Translations under genes and position numbers: made by a program
In this document: positions 1 through 11,015 of the stretch, one piece after another
How the letters are laid out: each line of letters starts with the position of its first letter
How positions within the stretch are numbered: position 1 is the first letter of the stretch
NCBI RefSeq assembly: GCF_006438845.1
Contig: NZ_RCZJ01000008.1
Location: 1-64,000 of the forward strand
Source: Variovorax ginsengisoli
GTDB taxonomy: Bacteria; Pseudomonadota; Gammaproteobacteria; Burkholderiales; Burkholderiaceae_C
DNA length: 64,000 nt
Direction: 5' to 3'
Notes under the pieces: model-generated
Told to the model about the DNA's origin: nothing
The model's input: only the letters and a program-made list of their open reading frames with translations
The model's database searches: none

Positions 1-607
1 GGATGTAGCTGTCGAGTGCGTCGGCGAGCTTCATGATGGCTTCTTCGCCCAGCGGACCCTTGTCGCCTTCGAGGGCGAGCTTGGCGGAGCCGTGGATGAT
101 GGGGGTGTCGTCGCCCGGGAATTCGTACTTGTCCAGGAGTTCGCGCACTTCCATTTCGACGAGCTCGAGCAGTTCGGCGTCGTCGACCATGTCGCACTTG
201 TTCAGGAACACGATGATGTAGCCCACGCCCACCTGGCGTGCCAGCAGGATGTGTTCACGGGTCTGGGGCATCGGGCCGTCGGCGGCCGAGCACACCAGGA
301 TGGCGCCGTCCATCTGGGCGGCACCGGTGATCATGTTCTTCACGTAGTCGGCGTGACCCGGGCAGTCGACGTGTGCGTAGTGGCGGTTGGCCGTTTCGTA
401 CTCGACGTGTGCAGTGTTGATCGTGATGCCGCGGGCCTTTTCTTCAGGTGCCGCGTCGATCTGGTCGTAAGCCTTCGCTTCGCCGCCGAACTTGGCCGAC
501 AGCACGGTTGCGATCGCAGCCGTCAGCGTGGTCTTGCCATGGTCGACGTGACCGATCGTGCCCACGTTCACGTGCGGCTTGGTGCGGGTGAATTTACCTT
601 TTGCCAT
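1..607 (-). CDS. tuf: Elongation factor Tu, 3' end outside the window
   Basis: EF-Tu is the GTPase that carries aminoacyl-tRNA to the ribosomal A site. The visible 202 codons are the N-terminal part of the G domain. They contain the P-loop GHVDHGKT at residues 19-26, DCPGH at 81-85 and NKCD at 136-139, and no key residue is missing. The start is the ATG whose complement lies at 605-607, giving [16 protein letters not shown], the usual EF-Tu N-terminus. The gene is the last of the str operon, 111 bases behind fusA. Only the window edge truncates it. Betaproteobacteria often carry two tuf copies, and this would be the str-linked one. Confidence 0.98.
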   Translation of the reverse strand, partial: MAKGKFTRTKPHVNVGTIGHVDHGKTTLTAAIATVLSAKFGGEAKAYDQIDAAPEEKARGITINTAHVEYETANRHYAHVDCPGHADYVKNMITGAAQMDGAILVCSAADGPMPQTREHILLARQVGVGYIIVFLNKCDMVDDAELLELVEMEVRELLDKYEFPGDDTPIIHGSAKLALEGDKGPLGEEAIMKLADALDSYI

Positions 608-630
608 TTTTCAATCCTTGAAAGAGCAAT

Positions 631-684
631 GCCCGTGGTTGGGTTTTATGTTTGCACCGCATTGCTTGTTCTCTCGCCACGGGC
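631..684 (-). other. Inverted repeat between fusA and tuf
   Basis: GCCCGTGG at 631-638 is perfectly complementary to CCACGGGC at 677-684, so the fusA-tuf spacer can fold into an 8-bp stem with a 38-base loop. No run of T follows on the minus strand, so it does not look like an intrinsic terminator. It could be a processing or translation-control structure in front of tuf. Function is not shown by the sequence. Confidence 0.4.
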
Positions 685-718
685 AGCGAGAGGCACACGG
701 TCGCAGACAGATTCGGAA

Positions 719-2818
719 TTACTTGGCGCGCGAAGCGACGATCGCTTCAGCCACGTTGCGGGGTGCTTCGCTGTAGTGCTTGAACTCCATCGTGTACGTG
801 GCGCGGCCTTGCGACATCGAGCGCAGCGTGGTCGAGTAGCCGAACATTTCGGACAGCGGCACTTCGGCCTTGATGGCCTTGCCGCCACCCATCATGTCTT
901 CCATGCCCTGCACCATGCCGCGACGCGACGACAAGTCGCCCATCACGTTGCCGGCGTAGTCTTCAGGCGTTTCCACTTCGACGGCCATCATCGGTTCCAG
1001 GATCACCGGGCTGGCCTTGCGGCAACCTTCCTTGAAACCGAAGATCGCGGCCATCTTGAAGGCCATTTCGTTCGAGTCCACGTCGTGGTACGAACCGAAG
1101 TGCAAGGTCACCTTGACATCGACCACCGGGTAGCCGGCGAGCACGCCCTGGCCCAGAGCCTCGATCACGCCCTTTTCGACCGCAGGGATGTACTCGCGGG
1201 GAACCACGCCACCCTTGATCGCGTCGACGAACTCGAAGCCCTTGCCCGGCTCTTGCGGCTCGACCTTCAGGACGACGTGACCGTACTGGCCCTTGCCGCC
1301 CGACTGGCGAACGAACTTGCCTTCGGCATCTTCCACGGTCTTGCGGATCGTTTCGCGGTAGGCCACTTGCGGCTTGCCGACGTTGGCTTCCACGCCGAAC
1401 TCGCGCTTCATGCGGTCCACGATGATTTCGAGGTGCAGCTCGCCCATGCCGGCGATGATGGTCTGGCCCGATTCTTCGTCGGTCTTGACGCGGAACGACG
1501 GATCTTCCTGCGCCAGACGCTGCAACGCGATGCCCATCTTTTCCTGGTCGGCCTTGGTCTTCGGCTCGACGGCCTGGGAAATCACCGATTCCGGGAACAC
1601 CATGCGCTCGAGCGTGACGATGGAGGTCGGATCGCACAGCGTCTCGCCCGTGGTCACTTCCTTCAAACCCACGCAAGCGGCGATGTCGCCGGCGCGGATT
1701 TCGCTGACTTCTTCGCGGTTGTTGGCGTGCATCTGCACGATCCGACCGATACGCTCTTTCTTGCCACGCACCGGGTTGTAGACGCTGTCGCCCTTGCTCA
1801 GCACGCCGGAGTAAACGCGCACGAAGGTCAACTGGCCGACGAACGGGTCGGTCATGAGCTTGAAAGCCAGGGCGGAGAACTTCTCGCTGTCGTCGGCCTT
1901 CCGGGTCGTCGGCACTTCGTCTTCGTCCATGCCGTTGACCGGCGGAATGTCGGTCGGCGCAGGCATGTATTCGATGACGGCGTCGAGCATGGCTTGCACG
2001 CCCTTGTTCTTGAAGGCCGAACCGCACAGCATCGGCTGGATCTCGCCGGCGATGGTGCGCTGGCGGATGGCAGCCTTGATCTCGAGCTCGGTCAGCGCTT
2101 CGCCTTCGAGGTACTTGTTCATCAGCTCTTCGCTGGCTTCGGCGGCGGCCTCGACCAACTTCTCGCGGTACTCGGCGCACACATCGGCCAGGTCGGCCGG
2201 GATGTCCTTGTAGGTAAAGGTGACGCCCTTGTCTTCGTCCCAGTAGATCGCCTTCATCTTGACGAGGTCGACGATGCCCTGGAAGCGCTCTTCGGCACCG
2301 ATCGGGATCTGGATCACGACAGGGTTGGCCTTCAGGCGGTCGACCATCATCTGGCGCACGCGCAGGAAGTCGGCGCCGGTACGGTCCATCTTGTTGACGA
2401 AAGCGAGACGCGGAACCTTGTACTTGTTGGCCTGGCGCCAGACGGTTTCCGACTGGGGCTGCACGCCGCCGACGGCGTCGTACACCATCACGGCGCCGTC
2501 GAGCACGCGCATCGAGCGCTCGACTTCAATCGTGAAGTCCACGTGGCCGGGGGTGTCGATGATGTTGATGCGGTGTTCGTCGAACGTGCCGGCCATGCCC
2601 TTCCAGAAGCAGGTGGTGGCAGCCGAGGTGATCGTGATGCCACGCTCCTGCTCCTGCTCCATCCAGTCCATCGTGGCGGCGCCGTCGTGCACTTCACCGA
2701 TCTTGTGGTTCACGCCGGTGTAGAAAAGAATGCGCTCGGTCGTCGTGGTCTTGCCAGCGTCGATGTGCGCCGAGATACCGATGTTGCGGTAGCGCTCAAT
2801 GGGGGTCTTGCGTGCCAT
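719..2818 (-). CDS. fusA: Elongation factor G
   Basis: This is the ribosomal translocase GTPase, 699 residues, normal length for bacterial EF-G. Motifs are AHIDAGKT (17-24), DTPGH (88-92) and NKMD (142-145), followed by domains II-V, with the conserved stretch [10 protein letters not shown] in the domain III region. The start ATG gives [20 protein letters not shown], the standard N-terminus. It lies between rpsG (81-base gap) and tuf in the str operon and is probably cotranscribed from the promoter upstream of rpsL. Nothing abnormal was seen. Confidence 0.99.
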   Translation of the reverse strand: MARKTPIERYRNIGISAHIDAGKTTTTERILFYTGVNHKIGEVHDGAATMDWMEQEQERGITITSAATTCFWKGMAGTFDEHRINIIDTPGHVDFTIEVERSMRVLDGAVMVYDAVGGVQPQSETVWRQANKYKVPRLAFVNKMDRTGADFLRVRQMMVDRLKANPVVIQIPIGAEERFQGIVDLVKMKAIYWDEDKGVTFTYKDIPADLADVCAEYREKLVEAAAEASEELMNKYLEGEALTELEIKAAIRQRTIAGEIQPMLCGSAFKNKGVQAMLDAVIEYMPAPTDIPPVNGMDEDEVPTTRKADDSEKFSALAFKLMTDPFVGQLTFVRVYSGVLSKGDSVYNPVRGKKERIGRIVQMHANNREEVSEIRAGDIAACVGLKEVTTGETLCDPTSIVTLERMVFPESVISQAVEPKTKADQEKMGIALQRLAQEDPSFRVKTDEESGQTIIAGMGELHLEIIVDRMKREFGVEANVGKPQVAYRETIRKTVEDAEGKFVRQSGGKGQYGHVVLKVEPQEPGKGFEFVDAIKGGVVPREYIPAVEKGVIEALGQGVLAGYPVVDVKVTLHFGSYHDVDSNEMAFKMAAIFGFKEGCRKASPVILEPMMAVEVETPEDYAGNVMGDLSSRRGMVQGMEDMMGGGKAIKAEVPLSEMFGYSTTLRSMSQGRATYTMEFKHYSEAPRNVAEAIVASRAK

Positions 2819-2841
2819 GGAATTACTCCGTTAACGGATGA

Positions 2842-2872
2842 AAGCCCGCCCACCAAAAGGCAGGTCGGGCTT
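2842..2872 (-). other. Short hairpin in the rpsG-fusA spacer
   Basis: AAGCCCG at 2842-2848 pairs with CGGGCTT at 2866-2872 around a 17-base loop, inside the 81-base rpsG-fusA gap. No T-run follows the stem on the minus strand. It is a possible processing site or partial attenuator within the str operon. Confidence 0.35.
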
Positions 2873-2899
2873 CCAGCCAGTCTGATTTGAGGGGAAGAT

Positions 2900-3373
2900 T
2901 TAGAAGCGGAAGTGGCTGAAGGCCTTGTTGGCCTCTGCCATGCGATGCACTTCATCGCGCTTCTTCATGGCGCCGCCACGGCCTTCCGTGGCTTCCATGA
3001 GTTCGTTGGCCAGACGCAGGGCCATCGACTTTTCGCCGCGCTTGCGGGCGGCTTCCTTGATCCAGCGCATCGACAGCGCCAGACGACGGACAGGGCGCAC
3101 TTCGACAGGCACCTGATAGTTCGCGCCACCGACGCGGCGCGACTTCACTTCGACCATCGGCTTCACATTGTTGATGGCCATGGTGAAGGCTTCGACCGGA
3201 TCCTTGCCCGGATTCTTCTTCTCGATCTGCTCCAGCGCGCCATAAATGATGCGCTCGGCGACGGCCTTCTTGCCGCCTTCCATGATCACGTTCATGAATT
3301 TGGACAGCTCGACATTGCCGAACTTCGGGTCCGGCAGGATTTCACGTTTGGGGACTTCGCGACGACGTGGCAT
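2900..3373 (-). CDS. rpsG: 30S ribosomal protein S7
   Basis: S7 binds the 3' domain of 16S rRNA and starts assembly of the head of the 30S subunit. The 157-residue product begins [20 protein letters not shown] and ends in [15 protein letters not shown], both typical of S7, and the length is normal. It is the second gene of the str operon. In E. coli, S7 represses its own operon by binding the rpsL-rpsG spacer; the 146-base spacer here has hairpins that could serve the same role. Confidence 0.99.
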   Translation of the reverse strand: MPRRREVPKREILPDPKFGNVELSKFMNVIMEGGKKAVAERIIYGALEQIEKKNPGKDPVEAFTMAINNVKPMVEVKSRRVGGANYQVPVEVRPVRRLALSMRWIKEAARKRGEKSMALRLANELMEATEGRGGAMKKRDEVHRMAEANKAFSHFRF

Positions 3374-3394
3374 GTTACTAACCTCTTTGCTTCA

Positions 3395-3461
3395 GTTGGC
3401 ACCGTTTGCGGTACCGCGAGAGCCAACAAGAACTCTCACTTACTCGACCCGACATTGGGTC
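3395..3461 (-). promoter_or_regulatory. Hairpins in the rpsL-rpsG spacer, possible S7 autoregulatory target
   Basis: Two stems are visible. GTTGGC (3395-3400) pairs with GCCAAC (3422-3427) and encloses a smaller ACCG/CGGT stem (3401-3404 with 3409-3412). GACCC (3446-3450) pairs with GGGTC (3457-3461). In E. coli the S12-S7 intercistronic RNA is the binding site for S7 in feedback control. The comparison here rests on position and foldability, not on sequence identity. Confidence 0.4.
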
Positions 3462-3519
3462 ACTTCGTTCGATGTGCCCGCCAAGGCAACCGAACACCGT
3501 TGAACCGACAAAAAAAGGC

Positions 3520-3897
<378 letters not shown>

Positions 3898-3978
3898 GAA
3901 TGAATGAATCCCAAAACATCCCGACCTGAAGCCCCACCGTGACATGGGAAGTCGAGAATTGACGAAAACGTGAAACCC

Positions 3979-3994
3979 TTCGGAAATTTCCGAA
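3979..3994. other. Perfect 16-bp palindrome in the str operon leader
   Basis: TTCGGAAATTTCCGAA is its own reverse complement. It begins a few bases downstream of the predicted transcription start of rpsL. It could be a protein operator or a 5' RNA hairpin. Confidence 0.45.
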
Positions 3995-4003
3995 AAGCCC
4001 GCG

Positions 4004-4031
4004 AGTATAGCAGGCGCGCAGGCCTGCGCAA
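4004..4031 (-). promoter_or_regulatory. Extended -10 sigma-70 promoter of the str operon
   Basis: On the minus strand the hexamer TATACT (complement of 4004-4009) is preceded by TGC, giving an extended -10 element. TTGCGC (complement of 4026-4031) lies 16 bases upstream as a weak -35. Predicted start is near 3997, leaving a leader of about 100 bases before rpsL. The -35 matches only TTG of the consensus; the TG motif would compensate. Confidence 0.65.
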
Positions 4032-4036
4032 CGGAC

Positions 4037-5206
4037 CTACTTGATCCAGAGACGCACGGCGTCCCAGGCACGGCCCAGGATGCCCGCCTGCTCGACGGCC
4101 TCGAGGGCGACCAGCGGCACCTCGGCCACAGGCTCGTCGCCAAGGGTGACCTTGAGCGAACCCACCTGCTGGTTCTTGGCGAACGGCGCGACCAGCGGCT
4201 CGGGCCGCGCGACCTGTGTCTTGATCTTGCTGGCGGAACCGGCGGGCACCGACACGACGATCGGCTCGGGGCGACCCAGCTTCAGCGTATTGACCTGGCC
4301 CTTCCAGACCGCCGGCGTGGCCGCAGGCTGGTTGGCATCGAACAGCTTGACCGCGTCGTAGGCGGTGTAGCCCCAGTTCAGCAGCTTCTGCGATTCGTTG
4401 GCGCGCGCGTTTTCACTGGCCGCACCCAGCACGATCGACAACAGCCGGCGTCCGCCGCTCAGGTTCGGGAAGTCGCGCTTGGCCGTGACGATCATGCAAT
4501 AGCCGGCCGCGTCGGTGTGGCCCGTCTTCAGGCCGTCGACCGTGGGGTCACGGAACAGCAACAGGTTGCGATTGGTGTCGTTGGTCGATGGCGTGCCGGG
4601 ATAGCGGTATTTCTTGATGGCGTAGTAATGAACGTATTCGGGAAAGTCGCGCATCAGCCGCGTCGCGAGGATGCTGAGGTCGCGCGCCGTCGTCGTGTGG
4701 CCCGGCGCGGTCAGTCCTTCGGGGTTCTTGTAGCCGGTGTTCTTCATGCCCAGCGCCTTGGCCTGCTCGTTCATGAGCTCGACGAAGTGCTCCACGGTGC
4801 CACCCACGCCTTCGGCCAGCGCCACGGTGGCGTCGTTGCCCGACTGCACGATCAGCCCCTTGATCAGATCTTCCACCGGCACCTGCATCTTCGGGTCGAT
4901 GAACATGCGCGAACCGGGCATTTTCCAGGCGCGGGGGCTGACAGGAAGCGTCTGCGCAAGTGTGATCTTCTTGGCTTTCAGCGCATCGAAGACGATGTAG
5001 GCAGACATCAGCTTGGTCAACGACGCGGGCTCGACCGGGCTGTCGATGTCCTTCTGGGCCAACAGCTGATTCGCGGTGACGTCGAGCAGCAAATAGCTGC
5101 GCGCAGCGACCTCGGGAGGCGTCGGCACTTGCGCACCGGCGAGCATGCAGAAGGATGCGACAGCGGACAACAACAGCGCGCGGAGCGCGTCGGAAAAACG
5201 GTTCAT
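4037..5206 (-). CDS. dacC: D-alanyl-D-alanine carboxypeptidase, PBP5/6 type
   Basis: This periplasmic enzyme removes the terminal D-Ala from peptidoglycan pentapeptides. The 389-residue product has an N-terminal signal (hydrophobic to about residue 25), the SxxK motif S62-L-T-K65, SGN at 122-124 and KTG at 227-229. A C-terminal PBP5-like beta domain follows from about residue 285, ending in an amphipathic helix ([10 protein letters not shown]) typical of PBP5/6 membrane anchoring. The start ATG opens the signal peptide. The next gene in the same direction, a hydrolase, ends 21 bases upstream. The symbol is by family; dacA is an equally possible name. Confidence 0.92.
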   Translation of the reverse strand: MNRFSDALRALLLSAVASFCMLAGAQVPTPPEVAARSYLLLDVTANQLLAQKDIDSPVEPASLTKLMSAYIVFDALKAKKITLAQTLPVSPRAWKMPGSRMFIDPKMQVPVEDLIKGLIVQSGNDATVALAEGVGGTVEHFVELMNEQAKALGMKNTGYKNPEGLTAPGHTTTARDLSILATRLMRDFPEYVHYYAIKKYRYPGTPSTNDTNRNLLLFRDPTVDGLKTGHTDAAGYCMIVTAKRDFPNLSGGRRLLSIVLGAASENARANESQKLLNWGYTAYDAVKLFDANQPAATPAVWKGQVNTLKLGRPEPIVVSVPAGSASKIKTQVARPEPLVAPFAKNQQVGSLKVTLGDEPVAEVPLVALEAVEQAGILGRAWDAVRLWIK

Positions 5207-5227
5207 GGGAATGGGGGAAAAGACCGA

Positions 5228-5866
5228 CTACAGGTTCGCGCGCAGTTGGCGAACGACAAGATTTTTCAAGAGCGGCAATTGTCCGTGAAAGAAATGGCCG
5301 CCTCCGGGAACGACTGTGACAGGAAGTGACTGTGGCCGCGCCCAGTCCATCACGGCCGACAGCGCGACCGTGTCATCGGCCTCGCCGTGCACGACCAGCG
5401 TGCGATCGTGCGCGTCCTGCGGCAGCGCCGGCGGCACGACCCGCGCCACACTGGCGCCAACGAACGTGAGCGTCGTGACATTGCGCTCCGTCCACAGCGT
5501 CTGCGTGGCCTGCAGGGCGACGAAGGCGCCGAAGGAGAACCCGGCAATGGCCAGTGGGCCAGCGGGCGCGACCTGCGCCACGACGGCACGGTAGTCCTCC
5601 GCCTCGCCGCGGCCTTCGTCATGCACGCCCGCACTCTCGCCGACACCGCGGAAGTTGAAGCGTACGGCTGTCCAGCCACAGGCGACGAAAGCGCGCGCAA
5701 GCGTCTGCACCACCTTGTTGTCCATGGTGCCGCCGAACAGCGGATGGGGATGTGCAATGACCGCCACGCCGCGTGGCTTCGCCCCCTCGGCGGGCATGTC
5801 GCGCTGCGCTTCGATCACGCCGGCGGCGCCTTCCAGCCGAAGCTTCTCAGTCTGAGAATTCATCAT
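5228..5866 (-). CDS. Alpha/beta hydrolase of the small dienelactone-hydrolase-like type
   Basis: A 212-residue cytoplasmic alpha/beta hydrolase. The nucleophile motif is G-F-S-F-G with Ser111; the acid is probably the Asp of GEADDTV, and the His is in GGGHFFHG near the C-terminus. The HPHPLFGGTMDNKVV segment after the first strand is typical of the YsgA/PHB-depolymerase-like group often annotated as alpha/beta hydrolase. Substrate is unknown. Two adjacent ATG codons start the frame. The gene precedes dacC by 21 bases and may be cotranscribed. Confidence 0.85.
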   Translation of the reverse strand: MMNSQTEKLRLEGAAGVIEAQRDMPAEGAKPRGVAVIAHPHPLFGGTMDNKVVQTLARAFVACGWTAVRFNFRGVGESAGVHDEGRGEAEDYRAVVAQVAPAGPLAIAGFSFGAFVALQATQTLWTERNVTTLTFVGASVARVVPPALPQDAHDRTLVVHGEADDTVALSAVMDWARPQSLPVTVVPGGGHFFHGQLPLLKNLVVRQLRANL

Positions 5867-5887
5867 GCGACTCGGGTACTGGCGCCC

Positions 5888-6250
5888 TCAACGGCCTACG
5901 TCGGCCGGCAGCACCAGCCGCTCGACCACCTGGCCGTTCTTCAGGTGCGACTCGACGATCTCGTCGATGTCGTCGTTGTCGACGAAGGTGTACCAGACCG
6001 CCTCGGGGTACACCACCGCGACAGGCCCGCCAGCGCAACGGTCCAGGCAACCGGCCTTGTTGACGCGAACCTTGCCGACGCCGGCCAGTCCGGCCTCCTT
6101 CACCTTCGACTTGCATCGATCAAAACCTTGCTGCGCGCCGTGCAGCGCGCAAGCGTCCTCGCCGTTCTTGCGCTCGTTCAAGCAGAAGAAGATGTGACGC
6201 TGGTAGTAGGTGTGTGCCGCCGGAAGGGCAGGATTCGGGGAACTGGGCAT
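5888..6250 (-). CDS. Thioredoxin-like [2Fe-2S] ferredoxin
   Basis: A 120-residue soluble protein of the thioredoxin-fold [2Fe-2S] ferredoxin family, related to the NuoE C-terminal domain. Likely cluster ligands are Cys23, Cys34, Cys68 and Cys72; the last two sit in GCLDRCAGGP, a hallmark of the family. Cys46 is an extra cysteine. Such proteins carry single electrons, but the partner is unknown. It lies between the VanZ gene (9 bases upstream) and the hydrolase (21 bases downstream), all on the minus strand, so a joint transcript with hemJ and vanZ is plausible. Confidence 0.85.
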   Translation of the reverse strand: MPSSPNPALPAAHTYYQRHIFFCLNERKNGEDACALHGAQQGFDRCKSKVKEAGLAGVGKVRVNKAGCLDRCAGGPVAVVYPEAVWYTFVDNDDIDEIVESHLKNGQVVERLVLPADVGR

Positions 6251-6259
6251 CGGCCCATT

Positions 6260-7372
6260 CTAGGATTGGCGTGCCCGCCGGGACAGCACGACCAGCACGT
6301 AGCCCAGCGTTGCGAAGGGCCACAGCCAGCCCAGCCACTGCGCGAGCCCGTGGAAGCGGATGAACCGCCCTTGCTCCCACGTGGCCAGCGTCTGCGCGAA
6401 ATACGCGCTCTCAGGCGCCTGGTTGAGCAGGCTCAGATGCAGCACCAGGGCCACCAGCAGCAACGCTGCGCAAAGCCGGCGAGGCGCCGCCAGCAGCAAT
6501 GCGCCGACGAAGACAGCCGCAGCAATGCCGACCTGCACCGGCAGCGTGAGCCAGGCCCAGGCATGCTGCGGCCCCCAGCTCAGCGCGGCCGACAGCGCGC
6601 TTGCAGCGACACCCGCCGCCAGAATCGCCGGCATGAGGATCGCCCGGCGCGGTACCGAGCGCGTCACCAAAAAGCCGAGCAAGCACGGCACCAGCGCGCC
6701 GAGCATCACGCACAGCAGCTCGACGCCGGGCACCAGCGGCTGCAGCTCGAACTCGCGCAATGGCATCCAGTCGAGAAAAGGCGTGTCGGCCAGCCATTCG
6801 GCGATGGCCGTTTCGAGCCGCTCGAAAACCTGGCCCAGACCGAAGGTGACGGCCGCAGGAAACAGCAGTGCCACAGGCCACAACGCCAGCAGCACCAGGC
6901 CATAGCGCGCGTCATCGACGAACCAATGCGAGCGGGTTCGGCTCCAGTGCGCCACCGCACCGAAGCGTTCCAGCGCCGCAGCGAGCACCGCGCCAGACAA
7001 AGCGCCCAGCGTGTTCAGGCCGAGGTCGACATTGGATGGGATGCGCGCCGGGAGATAGCTTTGCAGCGTCTCCATGGCAAAGGCGATCGCGCCGCCCGCG
7101 AGCGTGGCGCGCACGATCGCCTGCCCGCCACCGGCACCCGGGCGCGTGCGCAGCACCGCCAATGCAGCGAGAAAACCCAAGGGCATGTAGCCGACGACGT
7201 TGATGCCGAAGTCGAATCCGGTCCAGTACTTCGGCCACGACGCCGAGAGATAGGACCACGGTGCCAGCCCCTGGTCACGCCAGTCGGCGAACGGGTACAG
7301 GCTGGCGTAGACGATCAACACCGCGTAGGCGAGCGCCAGCGGCAAAGCGGCGGACTTGTGCGGTACGGTCAC
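6260..7372 (-). CDS. VanZ family membrane protein with extra C-terminal helices
   Basis: A 370-residue integral membrane protein. The first half matches the VanZ family: a DWRD region, FDFGINVVGYMPLGF, and the signature FAMETLQSYLPARIPSNVDL followed by NTLGALSGAV. The second half (from about residue 150) adds several hydrophobic segments not found in the short VanZ proteins. VanZ of enterococci gives low-level teicoplanin resistance; the role of the long proteobacterial members is unknown. It lies 30 bases downstream of hemJ and 9 upstream of the ferredoxin gene, suggesting one transcript. Confidence 0.8.
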   Translation of the reverse strand: MTVPHKSAALPLALAYAVLIVYASLYPFADWRDQGLAPWSYLSASWPKYWTGFDFGINVVGYMPLGFLAALAVLRTRPGAGGGQAIVRATLAGGAIAFAMETLQSYLPARIPSNVDLGLNTLGALSGAVLAAALERFGAVAHWSRTRSHWFVDDARYGLVLLALWPVALLFPAAVTFGLGQVFERLETAIAEWLADTPFLDWMPLREFELQPLVPGVELLCVMLGALVPCLLGFLVTRSVPRRAILMPAILAAGVAASALSAALSWGPQHAWAWLTLPVQVGIAAAVFVGALLLAAPRRLCAALLLVALVLHLSLLNQAPESAYFAQTLATWEQGRFIRFHGLAQWLGWLWPFATLGYVLVVLSRRARQS

Positions 7373-7402
7373 CGTGCGGCAGTGGTCGAAATCAGGCTGT
7401 GG

Positions 7403-9142
<1,740 letters not shown>

Positions 9143-9167
9143 GTTCGCCGTCCCCGACGCTGCCCGC

Positions 9168-10304
9168 ATGCGCCTTTTCGAGATCACCGGCTCGCAGGTC
9201 GACGAGCACGATGCGCTCGCGCCGCTCGCCATGCCGGGCGCCTGCCGCAACGGCTACCTCTGGCTGTCTCTGACGCGCGAGGAGTTCCGCACCGCACTGT
9301 CCGACGTGCAGGGCATCCTGCAATCGCTGTGCGGCACGCAACTGGTCGACCTGCACGTGAGCGACCTGCTCAACGACCAGCTCCCATCGCACTACGACTA
9401 CACCTCGCAATACGACGTGGTGGTGTTCCGGCGGCTGGCCGCCGGCCATGGCCCGGTACCGGCCGATGGCGAGCCGCGACTCGCACGCGGCGGCCCGCCG
9501 GTGCTGCGGCGCGTGGACACGCGGCCGGTCGGCTTTGCGGTCTTCGACCGGGTGCTGCTGTCGGTGCACCCCGATGACGGCGCGGTGCGCGACAGCTATG
9601 CCGCCAAGCTGCTGGCGGCGGCGCGCAGCGACCGCACCGAGGGCGCGGTGCCGGCGCTCGACGCGCGCGCCGTCAGCGCCCGCGTGCCGACCGGGCCGGC
9701 CGATCTCATGCTGCGCGTCGTCAACCAGATCGTCGATGCCTACCTCGACCTTCGCCGCGAGCTCACACGACAGCTCGACCACTGGCAGGCCGAACTGATT
9801 GACCCGAAGAGCCGCTTCACCAACTGGAGCGCGCTCATGGAGGCGCGCCAGTCGCTGCACCGCCTCGACGAGATCTGCGAAGACCAGCGCGCCGCCATCC
9901 AGGACTGGATCGACGCGATGGAGACGCTGCCGCCGCCTTCCGCACCACCCGAACTGCGCGAGCGCGAACTGCTCATGGTGCGCAGCCGCGACGTGCTCGA
10001 GCACATCGAGCGCGTGGTGCATCATGTCCGACGCCTCGAACAGAACGCCGAGACCGCCGTGCAGATGCACTTCAGCGTGCAGAGCCACCGGGCCAACGAC
10101 ATCATGCGGGTGCTGACCGCGCTGACCGCCATCTTCCTGCCGCTCAACCTCATCGCCGGCATCTTCGGCATGAACTTCGAATTCATCCCGCTGGTGCACA
10201 AGGCCGACGGCTTCTGGATCGCGATGGGTGCGATGGGCGTGATCGCCGTGGTGCTCGTCGTCGTGTTCTGGCGCAAACGCTATCTGGCGCGCACGGGGCG
10301 TTGA
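9168..10304 (+). CDS. corA: CorA-type magnesium/divalent cation transporter
   Basis: A 378-residue CorA family channel: a large cytoplasmic N-terminal domain with long helices and two C-terminal membrane helices. The pore signature GMN is present in GIFGMNFEFIPLV. The loop after it reads FEFIPLV instead of the common FEHMPEL, so it differs from classical E. coli CorA and is closer to divergent CorA/ZntB-like members; ion preference is uncertain. The start ATG at 9168 lies 25 bases after hemB, and a bidirectional terminator follows the stop codon. Confidence 0.9.
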   Translation: MRLFEITGSQVDEHDALAPLAMPGACRNGYLWLSLTREEFRTALSDVQGILQSLCGTQLVDLHVSDLLNDQLPSHYDYTSQYDVVVFRRLAAGHGPVPADGEPRLARGGPPVLRRVDTRPVGFAVFDRVLLSVHPDDGAVRDSYAAKLLAAARSDRTEGAVPALDARAVSARVPTGPADLMLRVVNQIVDAYLDLRRELTRQLDHWQAELIDPKSRFTNWSALMEARQSLHRLDEICEDQRAAIQDWIDAMETLPPPSAPPELRERELLMVRSRDVLEHIERVVHHVRRLEQNAETAVQMHFSVQSHRANDIMRVLTALTAIFLPLNLIAGIFGMNFEFIPLVHKADGFWIAMGAMGVIAVVLVVVFWRKRYLARTGR

Positions 10305-10314
10305 ACGGCATATG

Positions 10315-10352
10315 AAAAAACCGGGCGATGCACATGGCACCGCCCGGTTTTT
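10315..10352. terminator. Bidirectional intrinsic terminator between corA and the small secreted-protein gene
   Basis: CCGGGCG (10321-10327) pairs with CGCCCGG (10341-10347). The stem is flanked by a run of A on the left (10315-10320) and a run of T on the right (10348-10352), so it can terminate both converging genes. Confidence 0.8.
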
Positions 10353-10393
10353 GCGCGCAGGCGACGTCGGGGTCGCATCACGCCATCGATGGC

Positions 10394-10744
10394 TTACAGA
10401 CCCGCACGCTGCGTGGTGGCCATCGAACCTTGGGTGTACTCGGCGGGGATCGTGCTGTTCACGAAGGCCTTGCGGTCAAGATTCTGGTTGGCGGCATGCG
10501 CAGCGGCCACGGCTTGCTCAGCCACCGACGCGCGGCTGGCCGAGGTGGTCAGCGCAGGCGTCACACGCGAACCGTTCGTAACGTTCTGGTTCGGGGCGTG
10601 CGCAGTGGCCACAGCCTGGGTTTCCACGTTGGCGCGGCTGTTCAGCGAATGGACTTGCTGGACGCCGTCGTAGGTCTCTGCGTGAGCGCCGGCAACGGCG
10701 AGCATCGACAGGGCAGCGGCGGCGAAGAGTTGAGCGGTTTTCAT
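10394..10744 (-). CDS. Small secreted Ala-rich protein, DUF4148-like, with internal duplication
   Basis: A 116-residue protein with a clear Sec signal peptide (MKTAQLFAAAALSMLAVAGAHA, cleavage after residue 22). The frame extends upstream, but the signal peptide fixes the start at 10744. The mature part holds two related units, SRANVETQAVATAHAPNQN and SRASVAEQAVAAAHAANQN, about 40 residues apart. Small periplasmic proteins of this style (DUF4148 and relatives) occur in many copies in Burkholderia and Variovorax and have no known function. The gene converges on corA across a shared terminator and is divergent from the LysR gene at 11016. Confidence 0.75.
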   Translation of the reverse strand: MKTAQLFAAAALSMLAVAGAHAETYDGVQQVHSLNSRANVETQAVATAHAPNQNVTNGSRVTPALTTSASRASVAEQAVAAAHAANQNLDRKAFVNSTIPAEYTQGSMATTQRAGL

Positions 10745-11015
10745 TGTCGGTTTCCTTCTGTGATTCAAAAGTGCAATCGAACCGGTCGGGGAGTGGGGGC
10801 GGTCCTTGCCGGACACGCTGCACGCTCGAGGCCCTGTTCACCCGGGTCGGCTGGAGGCCGGCCCGTGAGACGAATTCTGAATCTGAACGCTCGGGTAAAC
10901 CCTGGTAAAAATGAACCACGGCGTTCGCGGAAACGAAACAATGCAGCCCTGAAGCCATCGGCTCGGCGGCTTGCAGACGCGGTCCGCCGCATCACAGCAC
11001 TGCGAGCGCAACACC

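Noticed and set aside
92-2890. Very long plus-strand open frame (932 codons) across tuf and fusA
   Set aside because: It is antisense to two highly conserved genes with perfect family matches. Long opposite-strand frames are common at this GC content. Its product is His/Val/Leu/Arg-rich and resembles no protein.
4037-5206. PBP-type gene as a class C beta-lactamase
   Set aside because: The SxxK, SGN and KTG spacing together with the C-terminal PBP5 domain and amphipathic tail fit a D,D-carboxypeptidase.
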